Under the pieces are notes generated by a model that was not told the origin of the DNA, did no database searches, and saw only the letters and a program-made list of their open reading frames with translations. DNA of 64,000 nucleotides from Centropus unirufus (taxonomy: Eukaryota; Chordata; Aves; Cuculiformes; Centropidae): contig VYZI01000260.1 of the NCBI GenBank assembly GCA_013397695.1, forward strand, positions 784,825-848,824, given 5' to 3'. This document shows, one piece after another, positions 25,282 through 39,400 of this stretch. A program made the position numbers and the translations under genes. Numbering within the stretch: the stretch's first letter is position 1; each line of letters starts with the position of its first letter.

Positions 25282-26457
25282 AACCCACATGTCACTATCC
25301 CTATGCTCTCCGTATGTACTTGGGAAAGATTTACAGAATAGTGGGAAATGTCTGTCTGAAAATATGCCAAGATCAGATTTGGTATTCAAAAATCTTTAAT
25401 AATTTTAAAAATTAGGTTTTTTTTTTATATATATTTTACACAAATGAAAACTTATTTTCAAGTTGACACCTGAAAGAAAGCAAAAGGGGGGGACAAAAAA
25501 AGGAAATATCCAGTTTCTTCTCCCCGATGCTCTCCCTTTTTCTTTTTTCTGATATATGGGTGATTTTTCAGCTGTCGTTCCTGTGTTCTGACAGTAAGGT
25601 TCTGTCAAAGGATGCCATCCGACTCTTCAAGCAAAGGTCACTCAGTGGCAGGGATTGGGAAGTATTAGAGAGCTTACAAGGAGGAAGAGATAATGACAAA
25701 ATCCAGTGTTTTAAGCCCCCTGCCATACCCCTCCCACAAAATCCTCATAATGAACTTTCTTTGCAATGAGGTTTGGGGGGTTTTTAATCAACATTTTGTT
25801 GTACGTTTCATTGAAAATAAATTATATATTTTGCTTCATTTCTTCATAACCTGGTTCAACCTTTTGGATTTCAGCTACCAATCTACAGAAGAGATTAAAA
25901 ATAAACGAGCACCAGTCTTTAAAATAATCTCTGAACTGGGCAACTGATTCACAAATATCTCTTATCCTCAGAAAGCAAAATCAGGTCAATAGTGAATTAT
26001 GTTTTAACCTATTAGCATCCCACACACCTAATAACTAACAGAGTCCCGAATGAGCCTACAACCATATGTGTAGATCAGAAGATGAAACAGCCTCTCACAG
26101 TGTATTGCAACAAGCATGTTTAATGGCTTCCCACTAGGATCAAAGGTGAGGAAAAACACCCAAAGAGGCAAATCCCAAATTATAAGCTTGAAATCTCCAG
26201 AATTCAATGTGCTAGAAAAGAAACTACAATAACATTTGATGAGTCACTTGGCTGAGGCAACAAATGTATAATCGTGGAAAATATTCAGGTCACATGCTGA
26301 TAATTTGACATTTCCCATTTATACTCTACTAATTATCTGATATATGTTTCTATAGTTATTGTATTAGTGAGGAATAATAAAATTATTATATCTGTGACAA
26401 TTATTGCATGTGGCTCGACTATAAGCTATTAGAGTTTAAATTTAAAAATCACCTTAG

Positions 26458-26644
26458 TTTTGGCAATATTCTTTGAAAAATTTGGTGAATTATTTTGATG
26501 AAGATAACAGTGATGAGCAGCAACACAGAGTGCAGAGCTGGAGCCTCCAAAATTCCAAATGGGAATCTGCATCTCAACTGAAAAGATTCTCTGAATCAAC
26601 AGGATGGGTGAAAGAGCCAGTTCACATTCCACATCCAGCCACTG
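26458..26644 (+). CDS. Candidate internal coding exon, unknown protein
   Basis: An acceptor-like ACCTTAG ends at 26457. A stop codon (TAG) overlaps it in this frame, yet the frame is open from the next base for 62 codons to a strong donor ACTG|GTAAGA, whose GT is at 26645-26646. The exon would enter in phase 0 and leave in phase 1. The peptide is polar and mixed in charge, with NYFDEDNSDEQQHR near the start and WVKEPVHIPHPAT at the end. It has no membrane segment and no domain I recognise. The upstream pyrimidine tract is poor, which weakens the case. Its exit phase fits the candidate terminal exon at 51251. It could equally be chance, a pseudogene piece or an exon of a non-coding RNA. Confidence 0.28.
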
Positions 26645-28735
26645 GTAAGAAAATAACACACTTGTAGCAAATCAAAGTGTGAAAGAAGGATACGGATCAG
26701 GCTTGATTGCTCTGGGAATTTTCTTGAAAGACGTTCTCAGTCTCAGCCACTTTCTCATCAGAGGAGTTCACATGGAGTTGTGTCTGCCAGGTAGAGTTAG
26801 CAGGCAAGGAAAACAATTCACTAACTAGCTCATATCAAGTGTTATTTAAAAAAAAAAAAAAGCCAATTCATTTTAGAATTCATTTTAAACTAATCTCTGG
26901 TTACCTACATCAAAATGCCTAACTGAGCTCCTATTTTTATGATATAGTAAAATTAAGCATGTCAATATTTGTCATAAACTCAGACCTTTAACAATTTAGT
27001 TATTCTTTTCCCACTTCAGAGTTAATACTACTTTTTCTATTCTTGTAATAGATTTCCTTAAGGTAATCATAAATCCTAAAAATCGTTTTTACTTTCAGAA
27101 TATTGAAACGTTTTCAACTATAGCTACTCTGCCGTATATCTGCAGTATGGGATCTCATGCCAGGTTATAATCAGTTAGAATTCTGGTATCTCTGAAGATA
27201 TATACGTCCCTTCATACCTTACTAGATAGAAGTTAATCCAGGAACCTTTTCTTCCTAAACTTTTATCTATCTCCCTCTCTTAAAAAGAGGCTGTGCAAAT
27301 CTAGACCAGCATTACCTTGATGAGACTTTCCAGTTTTTCCTTAAGTTTTAATGTGATGACATGTCAAGCCCTTTGGGGTATACTTGATTTATGGTCTCTG
27401 CAGTAGTATTTAAACTAAAGACTTTACATAGAGTAGGAAAACATTTTGAGAATATTCAATCATATATTTCAGTTATACTGTTTGGAACTTGCATATTTTA
27501 TTTCCATCAATAATTCAGCACTGATTTTGCTAATATAAATGTTCACAAAAGCAGTATTTCTTTATTTTCAAAGAGCAATGTTTCAAGTAAGTGCTTCCCA
27601 AATCTGTCTTAAGTATTTTTTGTAAAATTCAGCATCTACAGTATGTGTTGCATCAGTCCCATTCCACTCTTGCTCATTGGGCGAGTTCTAAAACTAGTTA
27701 AAAGTGTAGGAACGGCAAACACTGCCAGCTAACCTGCAGGCTATGTTGAGTTATTTAATATATAAACTATCTTTATACAATTCACTGGGTATTAAATAAT
27801 CTTCTATCCCACACAGGATCCTCCGTGTTTTTCTGCCTAAAGCCAGCAGAACCTCAACCACATTTCTAAAACTTGGTCAAAGCAGAGCTCTATAGTTGAC
27901 TGGAGGAAAGGAAAAAAATGAACGGAAATGCAGTAAGGTCACCTGAAGGAGTAAAAAATTACTTACCAGAACAGGGTTGTCAGTAGTTCAAGACTATTTT
28001 TAACACAATTTGAAAAATGCAGGAAAAGAAAGATGAAAAAAATGAAACTATTAACTTGAAAAGAAAAAGGAGAGCAGTGAGAATATCCTCAGGTCTAGTA
28101 ATTTTAGATTTTACTGAATGTCAACAGTTGTATTGGGAGTAAAGTATTTCTGTGCCAAGACATGATGAAACTAGAGGAAGATCACAAGCAAGATGATGCC
28201 ACTTGGGGCAGTTTTAAGTCAGTTTAGTGAATGATAGCAGTAGCTACCCAGGTTCTCCAATGTATTACTGGATTATAAAAGCTAAATTACTGGGTTATAA
28301 AAGACTTGCTCTAGATGAATACAAAAAAATTAACCAATAATAATTTAAATGGCAGACAGATTTTAATTCAAAATATTTTCGTTGATTTAATCCAACTAAA
28401 TATATTATTTTGCACAGTTACATAACTCACCATTGTAACATTAATAAAATCACCCTACATTACATGCTGACCTTAAGACATTTTCATACAAAAAATCTGT
28501 AAAACTTTGAGTACCAGAATAGTTTTTCCTAAATTAAAGCAACAGTTTGGTTTTTTTAATAACATGCAAAATAACAAGATTATTATGAAAATTTTGTGAA
28601 CTGAAGGAACCTCTTTATGAATACTGCTTATTCTAATCTACCATTCCACCAGCTCTACCTCATTATTCTAACAGAGCCAACTCCAGTAAAGGAGTGGAAG
28701 ACATGCCAACAACTGCCATCTCTTTTGTTCATACC
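26645..28735. other. Unannotated stretch
   Basis: No gene or mobile element was recognised. An A14 tract is at 26848-26861. The rest is ordinary AT-rich sequence. Confidence 0.55.
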
Positions 28736-28778
28736 CAATGTACAATACTCAATGTACAATACTTGTACAATGTACAAG
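28736..28778. repeat. 14-bp exact tandem repeat running into a palindrome
   Basis: CAATGTACAATACT occurs twice head to tail (28736-28749 and 28750-28763). The second copy overlaps a palindromic segment, CTTGTACA, A, TGTACAAG (28762-28778), with 8-base perfect arms. The word TGTACA appears four times in 43 bases. Confidence 0.9.
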
Positions 28779-31418
28779 CTCCTTGCCAAAATCAGCCAAC
28801 TCATAGAGGCCTTCGTTTCAACAGAACCATGAGATACCTGAAGATACTTTCAACACAGTTACCTGATGGTTAGCCACTCTGCATCTCAGAAGGTACAAAC
28901 ACAGTGTACTTCTCAGAGGAACGCATATCAGGGACTATCTTGTTATGATGAAGAGAAACTTATTTTCCTTATGAGCTATTTCTTTCCTTTCCCTCTGTTC
29001 TCACTTACATGTGAGTGTATAGTTTGCAATAAACACAGAATGTATTTCTGTGTTGCTCATCTCTCCTTTTCAAATGAAAAACATGGGTTCTTTCTTCCTG
29101 CTCTTAAGATCAATTCCCTTTCAAGCTGCAGCCTGCTCTTCCATTTATTATTTACATACAATACTCACACCCATTTTGTTGGAAGAAAACAAATAAATTC
29201 ATGCAAACTACATCAATCTAAGAGCTAACAGTGGTATATAGATTATGTTAGGCTAAAATTATTTACTTGGATATTTCTTATTGGCTGTTAAGGGGAAAAT
29301 GAACTTTATGCAGATGATCTGGTCTTGCCTTCCAGAGATTTACTATACAGCAGGTCAAATCTGCTCCATTATGGATATAAAAATCTATTGTTAATTGTTA
29401 CAAGTCAAGAAAGACCATAATTATTGATTCTTGCACGTTTACTTTAACCCCCAAAGTCCAAGAGAAAGTGCATATTTGTTTATAGATTTATGCCCAAAAT
29501 TTACATGACATCTGCTAACAGCAAAACAGGTGCCTTATTGTATGCATCAAGTCTGGTGATAGATTAAAAGGAAAGGCTATGAAATTGAGAAAGTATTAAA
29601 AATAATTTGATACAGTCAAAATGATGATTGTATTCTCAAGCATATTTTTGCTTACAGAAAGATGCAATATAGTAATTGACATGTTGCAAAATATTTTGCA
29701 TATATGGAGTCAGAAAGATGTTAACATCTAATGACGAACATTCACAAAGGGGAAAATTTGCTTTTCACATTGTATATCAAAATGCTTGAAAATTATGAGA
29801 AGGAACAACTAATATGGGAATCATTTGAAATGTTAGGAACTGCTGACTGTTGGCGAGGCTTGGAACACATCTATATCAGATTGTGCTAAACATCCCAAAT
29901 AATGTTAGTCTATAATACTTTTGGGGCAAGTTAGTCATCTAGCACTTGATCAACAGCCTTCCAAAGAAAGCTTCCTTTGAGCTTTTAAGGCTTTACATTA
30001 AGCCATTACATAATTAGCACATGGTTTACATTAAATTTTTCATACATCTTCTAGAGATGTAGTAAAAACTGCCAGAATATACACTGTATAAACATACACT
30101 ATTGCCACTGTGTAGCTAAATATACCTTCGAATCAAAATTATATTGATATTAACTGGACACATTAAATAAGAATAAGGTATATTTAGAGTATTAGTTACG
30201 TCTCTCTAAACAACTGCTAAACTTACTGGATTCTAGATAGGTTAGTTGCGGAATGGATTAATGCGCCCCTACATAATCATGTTATCTATCTCTGAAATTC
30301 TCCATTAAAGAATCCTCTACCAAGGTCAATTCATGAGGTACGGAGAAAAATTTTAAAAGGATAGCATTTCTCCTATATAAGAAATAATCACCTGCAAATG
30401 AAGATGAACAAAGACCTAGCAAGATTTACAAGTTTCTGATACTCCATTAAGATCACTATGGATATAAAAATGGTCTGACAAATACTAATGTTCCAAAAGG
30501 GATTGCGTTCAAATTGATTTTAAGTCAAAGTAACAAATGGATTTCCTTGTACAGTCTAGGAAAACTCCTTGTGCATCTAAGAGTGCATACATTATGTGAT
30601 CTTGGGTAGGAAACAGTATATTCTTGCAATATGAAAAAATCTGAATTTGCTCTTATAGGTGGTTGGAGTACACTCTTACAACACTATAAATAATTTTTGT
30701 TTACATCATCTTCTTCTTAATAATATGTTACAGAATTTATCTAAACAATAGAGAATTTTAAAAAAAAGGCACAAGAGAGGAAAGAAGGGACAAACCCTGT
30801 AACTTTCCAATTTCTTTCATTCAGAAAAGGTTTTTATATTTGTCTAGATTTTTATGATTTTTGTCAGTGAAGTTTCTGAGCTTCTGATATATATTAATGG
30901 ACTGTTCTCCCCCAAAATCTCTGAGATAAATATGTAAACTGTCACTTTACAGAGAACACAAATAATGTTTCCTTCACCCAATACCACACAAAAATTCTTT
31001 GGACAACACTGCAAACTGAACTTGCTCTCAGATTTAGGCATCTCATTTATAAAGTCAGTTTTCCTTCCTTGTAAGGATGGATGTAACAGTAACTCATGTA
31101 ATAATGAATGAATCTCAGTAGCAGCAAAGGAATATCCCCAAAACGGATCTTACCCACCCCCAGCCAGGCACTTATATTGCCAGTAGAACTGGGAAAAAAA
31201 CTCCCTGAGCTTGTATCTATGGCATCAGAAAAACATTTACAAAATTTACATCAATTTACATTGATGCATTTTGCAGTATAATTTAGCAAGAAAAAAAAAC
31301 CCTAAGGTATACATACAGCAAGACAGATATTTCACTTACATTTGAAGTAGAGGATTAACCCAAAAGAAGAAAAGTAGATGGAAGGGATAACCATGTTTGC
31401 ATGTCCCATCAAATATCC
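28779..31418. other. Unannotated AT-rich stretch
   Basis: The open frame at 28866-29228 (120 codons, plus) has no acceptor or start context and no recognisable motif, so it is taken as chance. Nothing else stands out. Confidence 0.5.
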
Positions 31419-31505
31419 CAGAATCATATAATAGTGATTATATTGGTTGGAAAAGACCTTTGAGATCATCAAGCCCATCCATACACATAACAATGTCAAT
31501 ATGAA
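31419..31505 (-). mobile_element. CR1-type LINE 3' tail, short
   Basis: The plus strand reads CAGAATCATATAATAG, then TTGGTTGGAAAAGACCTTTG, then AGATCATCAAGCCCATCCAT. This is the reverse complement of a CR1 3' end of the same general subfamily as the better-preserved copy at 52850. Only about 85 bases survive, so the copy is heavily 5'-truncated. Minus orientation is inferred because the CATAGAATCAT-like end is the 3' terminus. Confidence 0.75.
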
Positions 31506-33049
31506 TTTCACTGATGAAAACTCAGAATATTAAGAGAAGAGGACCCCAGAAGCTTACCCTGCAACTATGCCATGTATTGTTTTCTGCTGGCTAGCATGCT
31601 TAAAATGCTTATCTCTCAATTTGAAAAAGTCTAACAGCAACAAAACTGTTGAAGAATTAAAACCTGCCTGTATTATTGCCTTTGTGAACTGCAGTGGTGC
31701 CTGCTTTTGAGAAATATCCTTTTAACCTTGAAAAGGATTGATGTTTTCATGCAGTGATGTATGGGGATATCTGCTCAGTAGTTATGAGCAATCACTTCAC
31801 CTTGCAGGTTATAGCTATCAGTAGAGATCTATGCAGTTACAGGAACTAGTTAATCACTGCATAGCATGGGCATTGGCTGGATTTATAACCACAGCCCTAA
31901 TAGTGCAGTTAAATCCACTTCTAATGTTTGGGGAAATTGTATCACAGCAGTGACACAAATTAGAAGTTTGTAAAAAAAAAAAAAAGATGGGATTAATTTA
32001 TGAAATTCTGATGTTGTAACAAAATTTGTTGCATGTTTTAATCCATTATAAACCATTATATACTTTAAAAAATGAAATGGCTATTATATACTACTGCGAG
32101 GATCCAAATATAAATGCCTGAGAAATCCTATTATATCCATGACTCAGATACAAAACACCAGACTAGCTTTCCATCCAGCAATGTCCCAGACTTCTCAAAA
32201 TGTCATCTTGACTCCTTTTTAGCAGCTTCTTACTTTTTTATGCAACACAATAATCACCTATCCAGGACAGCAAAGAGGTAGCTCAATGAGTCGGTTGCAG
32301 TAAGAATACAGCTGTCACTGGCAATGAAAATTGAAAAGCAAAGGAAATTATAATAGTGCCCTAAGAGGTCACAGAGCAACATATATTTTAGCCTTTATTA
32401 AGAATGTTAAATGTGTAAGTCTTCAAGTTTTTCAGCTAACAACCTGGGAAATGTTCTTGAAAAAGGAAAATTATTAACAACAAGAAACTTAAACAAAACC
32501 AGCAACAATAAGAAAAAAGTCATGTAATAACACTCCAACACCCCCTTTCACATCTTCTGTAACACCGGCTGACAGGGGTGAGCCAGTTCATGTTCTGCTC
32601 CTCAGATACCGATATCGTAATTCTCTACCTATCCAAGACAAAATGCAGGCTATGAATTGATTTGCTTTTGCCCTCTATTTTTTACTGATCTGTTTAGCAG
32701 TTTTAAAGCTTCCTGTCAAAATTCAGGAGGGGTTATCACATATTTAGGCTTTCCTGGGCATATCTACTTTTTCAAACTGGACAGTTCTACGTGCACACAG
32801 CATATCTGGGATATCTGAGATATGACAGCACCACTGTGCATAAAAATATGCATGTGAATGTATTTCTGGCCAAGAAGTCTTGAAGAACAAGATGCTATTG
32901 TAGGGAATTAGGAATGACCTAAGATATTTTTTTGCTACAAAGTACTATGTTTACAGAGCAGCACATTACATTTGGTATCAAAACAACACCAGGAGATAAC
33001 TGAGCCATTCTGATCAAAAAATCCTCCACTTCAGTGAAGTATGAGATAG
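31506..33049. other. Unannotated stretch
   Basis: No gene was recognised. An A14 tract is at 31972-31985. The last hundred bases adjoin the CR1 fragment that follows and may contain its diverged continuation. Confidence 0.5.
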
Positions 33050-33372
33050 CGAAGACAATTGTGTAACCCTCTGCCTAGACAGCCTTTGCAGAAGAGTGTA
33101 GGTATTGCACAGTATTTTAAGTCTGTTCAGATCCCTTTGAAGATCTTCCTTACCCTCACACAGATCAACATTTTCTCTCAGCTTAGCATCATCCACAAAG
33201 TTACTAAGGGTACTTTCAATCCCTTCATCCAGATCATTGATAAAGATATTGAAGAGAACTGGACCCAACACTGTATCCTGAGGAACGTCACTTCTGACTG
33301 GCGTCCCACTGGATTTAACTCCATTTACCAAAACTCTTTGAGCCTGGCCATCTAGCCAGTTTTTAACCCAGC
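33050..33372 (-). pseudogene. CR1 reverse-transcriptase fragment (ORF2), inactive
   Basis: The minus-strand frame at 33331-33014 encodes part of the palm of a CR1 ORF2 reverse transcriptase. PVLFNIFINDLDEGIES is followed by NFVDDAKL, the place of the F/Y-A-D-D catalytic box, with V in place of the usual A. The run QRVLVNGVKSSG-like sequence upstream (about 33305-33360) matches the conserved RT region before it. Both flanks of the RT core are missing, no 3' UTR follows directly and only about 320 bases survive, so this is a dead internal fragment. The protein would have copied element RNA at the insertion site in the nucleus. Confidence 0.85.
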
Positions 33373-33409
33373 AGCGGGTATGCCTGTCCCAGCAGAGGGT
33401 ATGCCTCTT
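33366..33409 (+). repeat. Short imperfect tandem duplication
   Basis: CCCAGCAGCGGGTATGCCT is followed at once by a second copy, CCCAGCAGAGGGTATGCCT, with one base changed and three bases (GTC/GT) between. It lies at the 5' (right-hand) edge of the minus-strand CR1 RT fragment and may mark its breakpoint. Confidence 0.8.
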
Positions 33410-36400
33410 TCTCCACCACAGATGGCACCATCAGCTTTAAGGAAAATGGTATTTTTATCATTACCTCTGCAGAATCTCAGCATTCCTCTGACTCACTCTC
33501 TGGTCAGCAATTCCCTTAATGCCAGGGCTCAAAGAATAAAAAAAAGTGCAGCTGTTGAAAATACATGAGACGCAGACAGGGACCAAATGAATGAGCCCTA
33601 TATATAACACATGATATTTGACAGATCTGTAGTAGCTGCTGCTAAATGATTCAGAGGCCTAAGAGAACCGAGCTGACAGTTTTAGGAATCTTTCAGAGAA
33701 ATACTACTTTTGTCAGCTAAATCACAAGAATTTCTAAAGCCTTCCAAAAGAAAATTAACATTGTTCCTCAAGACCAAGGAAAGGTAAGGGCAACATGAGT
33801 GGCACTTCAGGGTCAGAGAACTTAAAAATTAGGAGGTAAAACCTTAAACATGATATATTTAAATCAATTTCTCAGCAGTTAAACACAAGGAAATAATAAA
33901 TGTAAACAGAAAAAAAAAATTAACAGAAACGCAGTCCTTGTGGCTCTTTTGAGATAAGCATAATAAAACTGAGATGACAGCAGAACCAGAGCTGTTACTC
34001 TGCTGATGAGAAATGCAAAGTTATGTATTTATGTATGTTAAAGTAATACTCAAAATGCCATCACCAAAAAACGTGTCACCAAAAACGTTCCTCAGAAACA
34101 AGTTTTCTAATCCACTCTACTGAAAAAAAGCTTCTATGAGTGCATTAATGCATAAGACTTTTAAATTCCTGGTAAACATTACAGCTTTGTTACCAGAGGC
34201 AATACTTGCTTACACATAAGGGTAGCGGCTATGCATGTTACAAGCACGTTTCTTTGTTGAGAAGGATCACTGATAGATTGGGTAGGGAAAAAAAGCAGTG
34301 GGGGAAGGAGAGAGGTGGGGAGAAGTCAGTCACTTCACAGTATACTGTTTACTTACCTTAAACCAGAGAGTAAACATAAAAGAGTCCCATCTCATCTTGT
34401 GTTTAGAAATGTATATGGAAATACGTATACCTTTGAAATCCAGATTACCTCTCTTTCTTGCAATGCCAGGAGCAAAAACCAAGCCCATAATTCAGCACTG
34501 GATTTGATGCACTTATATACATGATTTATATTCCCTATTCTCAGGAATCAATATCTTACTGCTCTGGCCAGACAAATATCCAAACCCCTTCTCAGTGTAA
34601 CATTTCTGCCACAGTTCAACTGACAAGCACACAGCTGCATACAAATTTAAGGGACTTCCTAGATAAACATTTACTTGAAGACCTATGCTGAGACCTGGGG
34701 AAATTACACTAATACTCAAAGCACCCGCTTCTGTCCACCTAACAGATTTAAGTAAAACAGTTTAATATTTTCATTTAAAAGAAGAAAATAAGGTAAGTAA
34801 ACACAATAGCAGGGATTCCTTCCTGAAGTATAACTAAAGCCATAAAATTTCAGAATTTTTTCTCCCTGGGAGAGCAACTGTTTGGCCAGCTGGTTGCTTT
34901 CCTTTCAGTCCAGTAGCTGCCATTCACAGTTTGAGGCTCAGATCTTCTCGATATCAAGGCCTGGTTTAGGCTGCACTGATCTGCTGGTGCAAATTGTCTC
35001 ACCCAGGTGCCCAGTAGTCTGCAAGCCCTACCTCATGCCGGCATTCCTATCAGTAGCTTCTACCAGCCATGGCTTGTACTCAAAGCTCATCTAACTTTTT
35101 TAATTGATCAATAATTATTTTGCTATTTGAGACCTTAGAAACACCTTTACTGTGTTGAGAAAGGAAGTTTCTCAGCTCACTAGGTGCTTCACCTGCATCT
35201 CACGTGGTCCAGAAGAGACGCACAGTCTCTGTATTTGTCCTCTCCCTTTTCTAGACTGTTTCCTTTACAGTTGCCTACAATTTTTATTTTCCTTATTGTT
35301 AGAAATACATCCTAAACATACAAGCACATCTTCAGGACTATTAGTTAATAATTTCTTTCTGTCTTCACTAGGTACACAGCAACAAACTATGCCTTATAGC
35401 ACCTATCCCCAGTTCCTGGGGACAGTTAAAGTCAAGAATTTTGCGTTTTGCTTCATCAGCTTGTCTCCAAGTTTTTCAGCCATTGCTTTTGAAACGTTTA
35501 TCCTTCCTTTTGTTACCTGTGGCTTTCACCTGAAAGCAACTAACACAAAGCAGAACAAATATCTGGTTCACTATTTGCACTTGCACCCAGATTCCTGAGT
35601 AAGTGTTCTAAGACAAAAAGATTATTTTCATTAGCTATGGACAGACTATTCCTTGGCTGGCCCATGCTGCCTTTGGAACCATCCTCTCTCACTGAAATTC
35701 TGTGTTCTTCAGATTAATCAAAATAAAAAAGTTATACAAAAATATCTTCAAGGATTCAGTTGACCTGTTTGGTACAACGATTCATTTAACCACTAATATT
35801 ATTTCTATCACCATTGTGTTCATTCCTTCTTTATGGGGGTGGAAGGGAAAGAAATATTCATTTAAAGCCCTATTGCAAAAGACAATTGAGAAAACTTGTA
35901 AAGATAAAGCAGCAATACTGCCATGAACAGCAAAAATATTTAGGATTGGTATAAGCATGGGTTGGCATAATAAAATTCATGCTCAGAATTAGATTTCTCA
36001 TTGAGAAAATTGTGTATCAACAACATGCTTGCAAGGCAAAAGTTAATACATTGGCTTATTTTAGGTCACTGAAAGAAGGCAATGGGACGGAGTAAAGAAC
36101 GAAGGAACAGAAGTCAAAAGGTGGATCTTAAGCCAAAAAGGAGGGTTTGAGGGGGAAAGAGGGTGAGATCATTTTTACCTACACTGCTATAAGAAAGTAA
36201 GCCTGCTCTTGTAGTTGTTGACCCTGTGATGATATGGACAGCTTGCTCAGTAAACAGTATTTGATATTTACCACCAGTCTCTCAAAAGGAAAATCTCTAT
36301 GGGTATTTGAATCTCCTTTTGCTTTTCCTAAACTTGTCACTGAAGAAAAGTATCACCCAGTTTTAGCTGCTGTCAACTCACAAAGATAAAACTGAATCCA

Positions 36401-39400
36401 TTTAACTCATTGCTACTGAATGCAATCTTGAGAATTAATGTTCCTTCTCTTCCATACACACATTCCTGGTGACGGCAATGCAAAAAAAAAAAAAAAACAA
36501 ACCAAAAAATAAAACCTGAGCCTACTTAGGTGAGTAAGAATAACAATTTGTTTAGTAAACAAAGTCAAGAGTCACCTAATGTGCAAAATTGCCTTGCCTG
36601 AATCACATAAAATTCAGCCCTCACTGATGAACCTATGAAACACAAAAAATCCACTACCAAATCATCTAATATGCTCAAGTCTCCTCTCCACATCTCAAGA
36701 TGGCTCAACATTCAGGAGTTCTAGTTAACTGCATATCTATATATCTGTCTTTGCATTTGGAAGATTTTACAGAGCTTTCTATTTCTGCGGCTAATTTAAA
36801 CATGTCACACTACATTCAACCATGGCATAGTTGATGACAAGAATTACTGTAGAGTTACATCTTGTGCACTGAAGTTATGACTAACACAAGATACTGATTT
36901 AACAAGCTGAAAAGACATAACAAATCTATTTTTATTCTCAAACACTTCAATATTTTTTGCAGAGAAAGGGATGTAAAGGAAAAAAGTGAATATATTTATT
37001 TGCTAACATTGCTGGAGGAAGAGAGTGTTGACTTAAAGAATAAAATCTCCTAAAGTTATCATTTCCTTTTCCTAAACAATGCCAGTATTTCAAACCTTAG
37101 TATTGCACAAAGTTTAGGAAGCAATCTTAAAATTCTTTATTCTACATACAAAAGCATTTCTATACAGTCAAATTTCATAAAAACTGGAAAATTTTAAATC
37201 ACAAACTTGAGATGCACGTTTTTCAGTAGAACTATCTGACATGTTAAAATATTAGGGGATTCTTTTATGTATTAACATAAACTTTCATTCTGTTGCAAGA
37301 ATAAAGACAAAATAAGGACTGTTGCATGTTTCCGCAGATGGAAAATAACAAACAAAATACAAGAACATGTATGAGAAATGTTGGCTTTCAAGTTTCACGT
37401 TTTCTAGTACATTTTAAGATGAATTCCATGGACAACACTCACTATCCCTGCTTATTCTTCCTTTTTTTTACCTCCATATTTACTATTTCATTAGCCTTAC
37501 TGGTTAAGTCCTGACCAGTTTCCTAAGCCAGCTATCTCGAATTGCAAAGCTGGATTCCAACCTCATGTAAATTTCCTAACAAACAGGTGAAGGAAGAATC
37601 AGGTAACAGAATCAGGTAATAGTAACTCATTAGGTGATTTTCTCCCACACCTTATTGAAATGTATTAGAAAAAACCTATAAGTTATGTTCCTGCATAAAT
37701 TAATGCATATCATCCTGGTTTTGCTGCTTCTCACCTGACAGTGGGAAACATGAACATGGGCTCTTGAGTTTGGAGCAACTTTCAGTAGCTCAACAGAGTC
37801 CCAGTGTTCATTTCTTGTTAGAATTCACCCAGGACTAAATGTTCTTCGCAGCTCCCTAGAAGGATTCAATCCAAGAGGCATTCACATGCCCACACACTTC
37901 CAGAATTAGGCATTTTAAAGCATTACAAGCACAAATATTTCTCCTTCTCAGTGGCTGGAGTACTTGCTTTATCCAGTTGCTCAGTGGATATTTTGCTAGT
38001 TCAGGAAAGCACTATGCATTGTAGCGTCTTCAGCCTGAGCAAGATGAAATCTATGTAATTCCCCACAGAAAGAACGTCCTAAGCATACACAAGCTGTCTG
38101 ATCTGAGATAATTTACCTTCCTGGTGTAGTTATGCTACTTAGTTAACTGTGATTCATGATTTACCGGACCAGAAAGAGGACTGATTCGTTGCATGAGTAT
38201 GACCTCCTCTGGGCATAAAGATGTCCCCTTTGGAGAATACCTCAACCCAGACTATGTACAGAATCTTACTCAATTGAACATACTATGGTCTGCTGTCAAA
38301 AAATACTTGACCTTACTTAGGCCTGTATGAGGGCAACAGCTAGCTTGACCTTACCAGTCAAAACATAAGCTGAGCCTGTGATATTACAGCCAAGAATACA
38401 GTTATGAGAAAGAAAAAAGCTGGAAGTGATTCATAAAGGGATACTGGTCACTGAGCATTAAACATGAAAGAATCCTCACTAGCCTCATTCTAATTAAAAA
38501 ACCACAGTGCTTGTGATAGGCTGATCTGAACTGAGGACCACTCCAGCAGGATGGGGAGAACTTTGGAAGGGCAAAGAGTAAGATTGTAGGTCAAGACAAA
38601 GACAGTTTAATAAGAGATGAAAAAGAAAGATAGTCACTCACAACCAGAGGACCAATGCCCTGTCAGTTCCCAAGCAACCATTGCCTTGTAAAAAACTCCC
38701 CCAGAGTTTTTATTGCTGTGTGTGACACTATATGGAATGTGAAATCCCTTTGGTCAGTTAGGGTCAACTGTACCAGCTGTGTTCCTTCCCAGTGTCTTGC
38801 CTATCTCCAACGTCCCCACTAATGGAGATAATGAGAAAAACAGAGAAATACTTGATACTGTGCAAGGACTGTTCAGCAATAGCTAAAACACCAGTGTGTT
38901 ACCACCACAGTTTTTGTCACCAGTCAAAGGCGGAGCACTGCATGGGTTGCTATTAAGAAAATTAGCCAAATTTTCTGCTCCTAGCCAAACAGGCTGAATA
39001 AATTTGTACTTCTTTCACAGTCCTTTTGATTTCCATGCCTGTACACTTGCCTTCTTTCGCAGGACTAGGTGGAAAAACAAGAACAACCTCAGAACCTTCA
39101 GCTGATGAAGCTGACTTTTCTCTCCCACTTGCAGAAATCTGGATGTTCAATCACTGGATCGAGATACCGCATCTAGCTGCTTTAAACAGGATTTCCTTTT
39201 AGTAAAACCATTGTCATTCAGCCAGTACCCGTGGGAGCACAGGGCTGCTATGAGATGAGAAATGTCAACATATGGCATGGCTGAGGGCATATTAGTACAC
39301 CTGGGTTATTCAGCTGCTATTGCTACAGCCCACAGGAGGGCAATGAACTTAATTTTTCACTTTCTCTATGTCTCCAAATAATTAATTTTTAAAAAGATGT

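Noticed and set aside
35152..35598. 148-codon plus-strand open frame
   Set aside because: Hydrophobic, low-information translation without domain, signal-peptide logic or splice context; one frame of this length is expected by chance in 64 kb.
38962..39150. Protein-like 62-codon minus-strand frame
   Set aside because: Weak acceptor, an in-frame stop immediately upstream and no matching donor or family; insufficient for a gene call.
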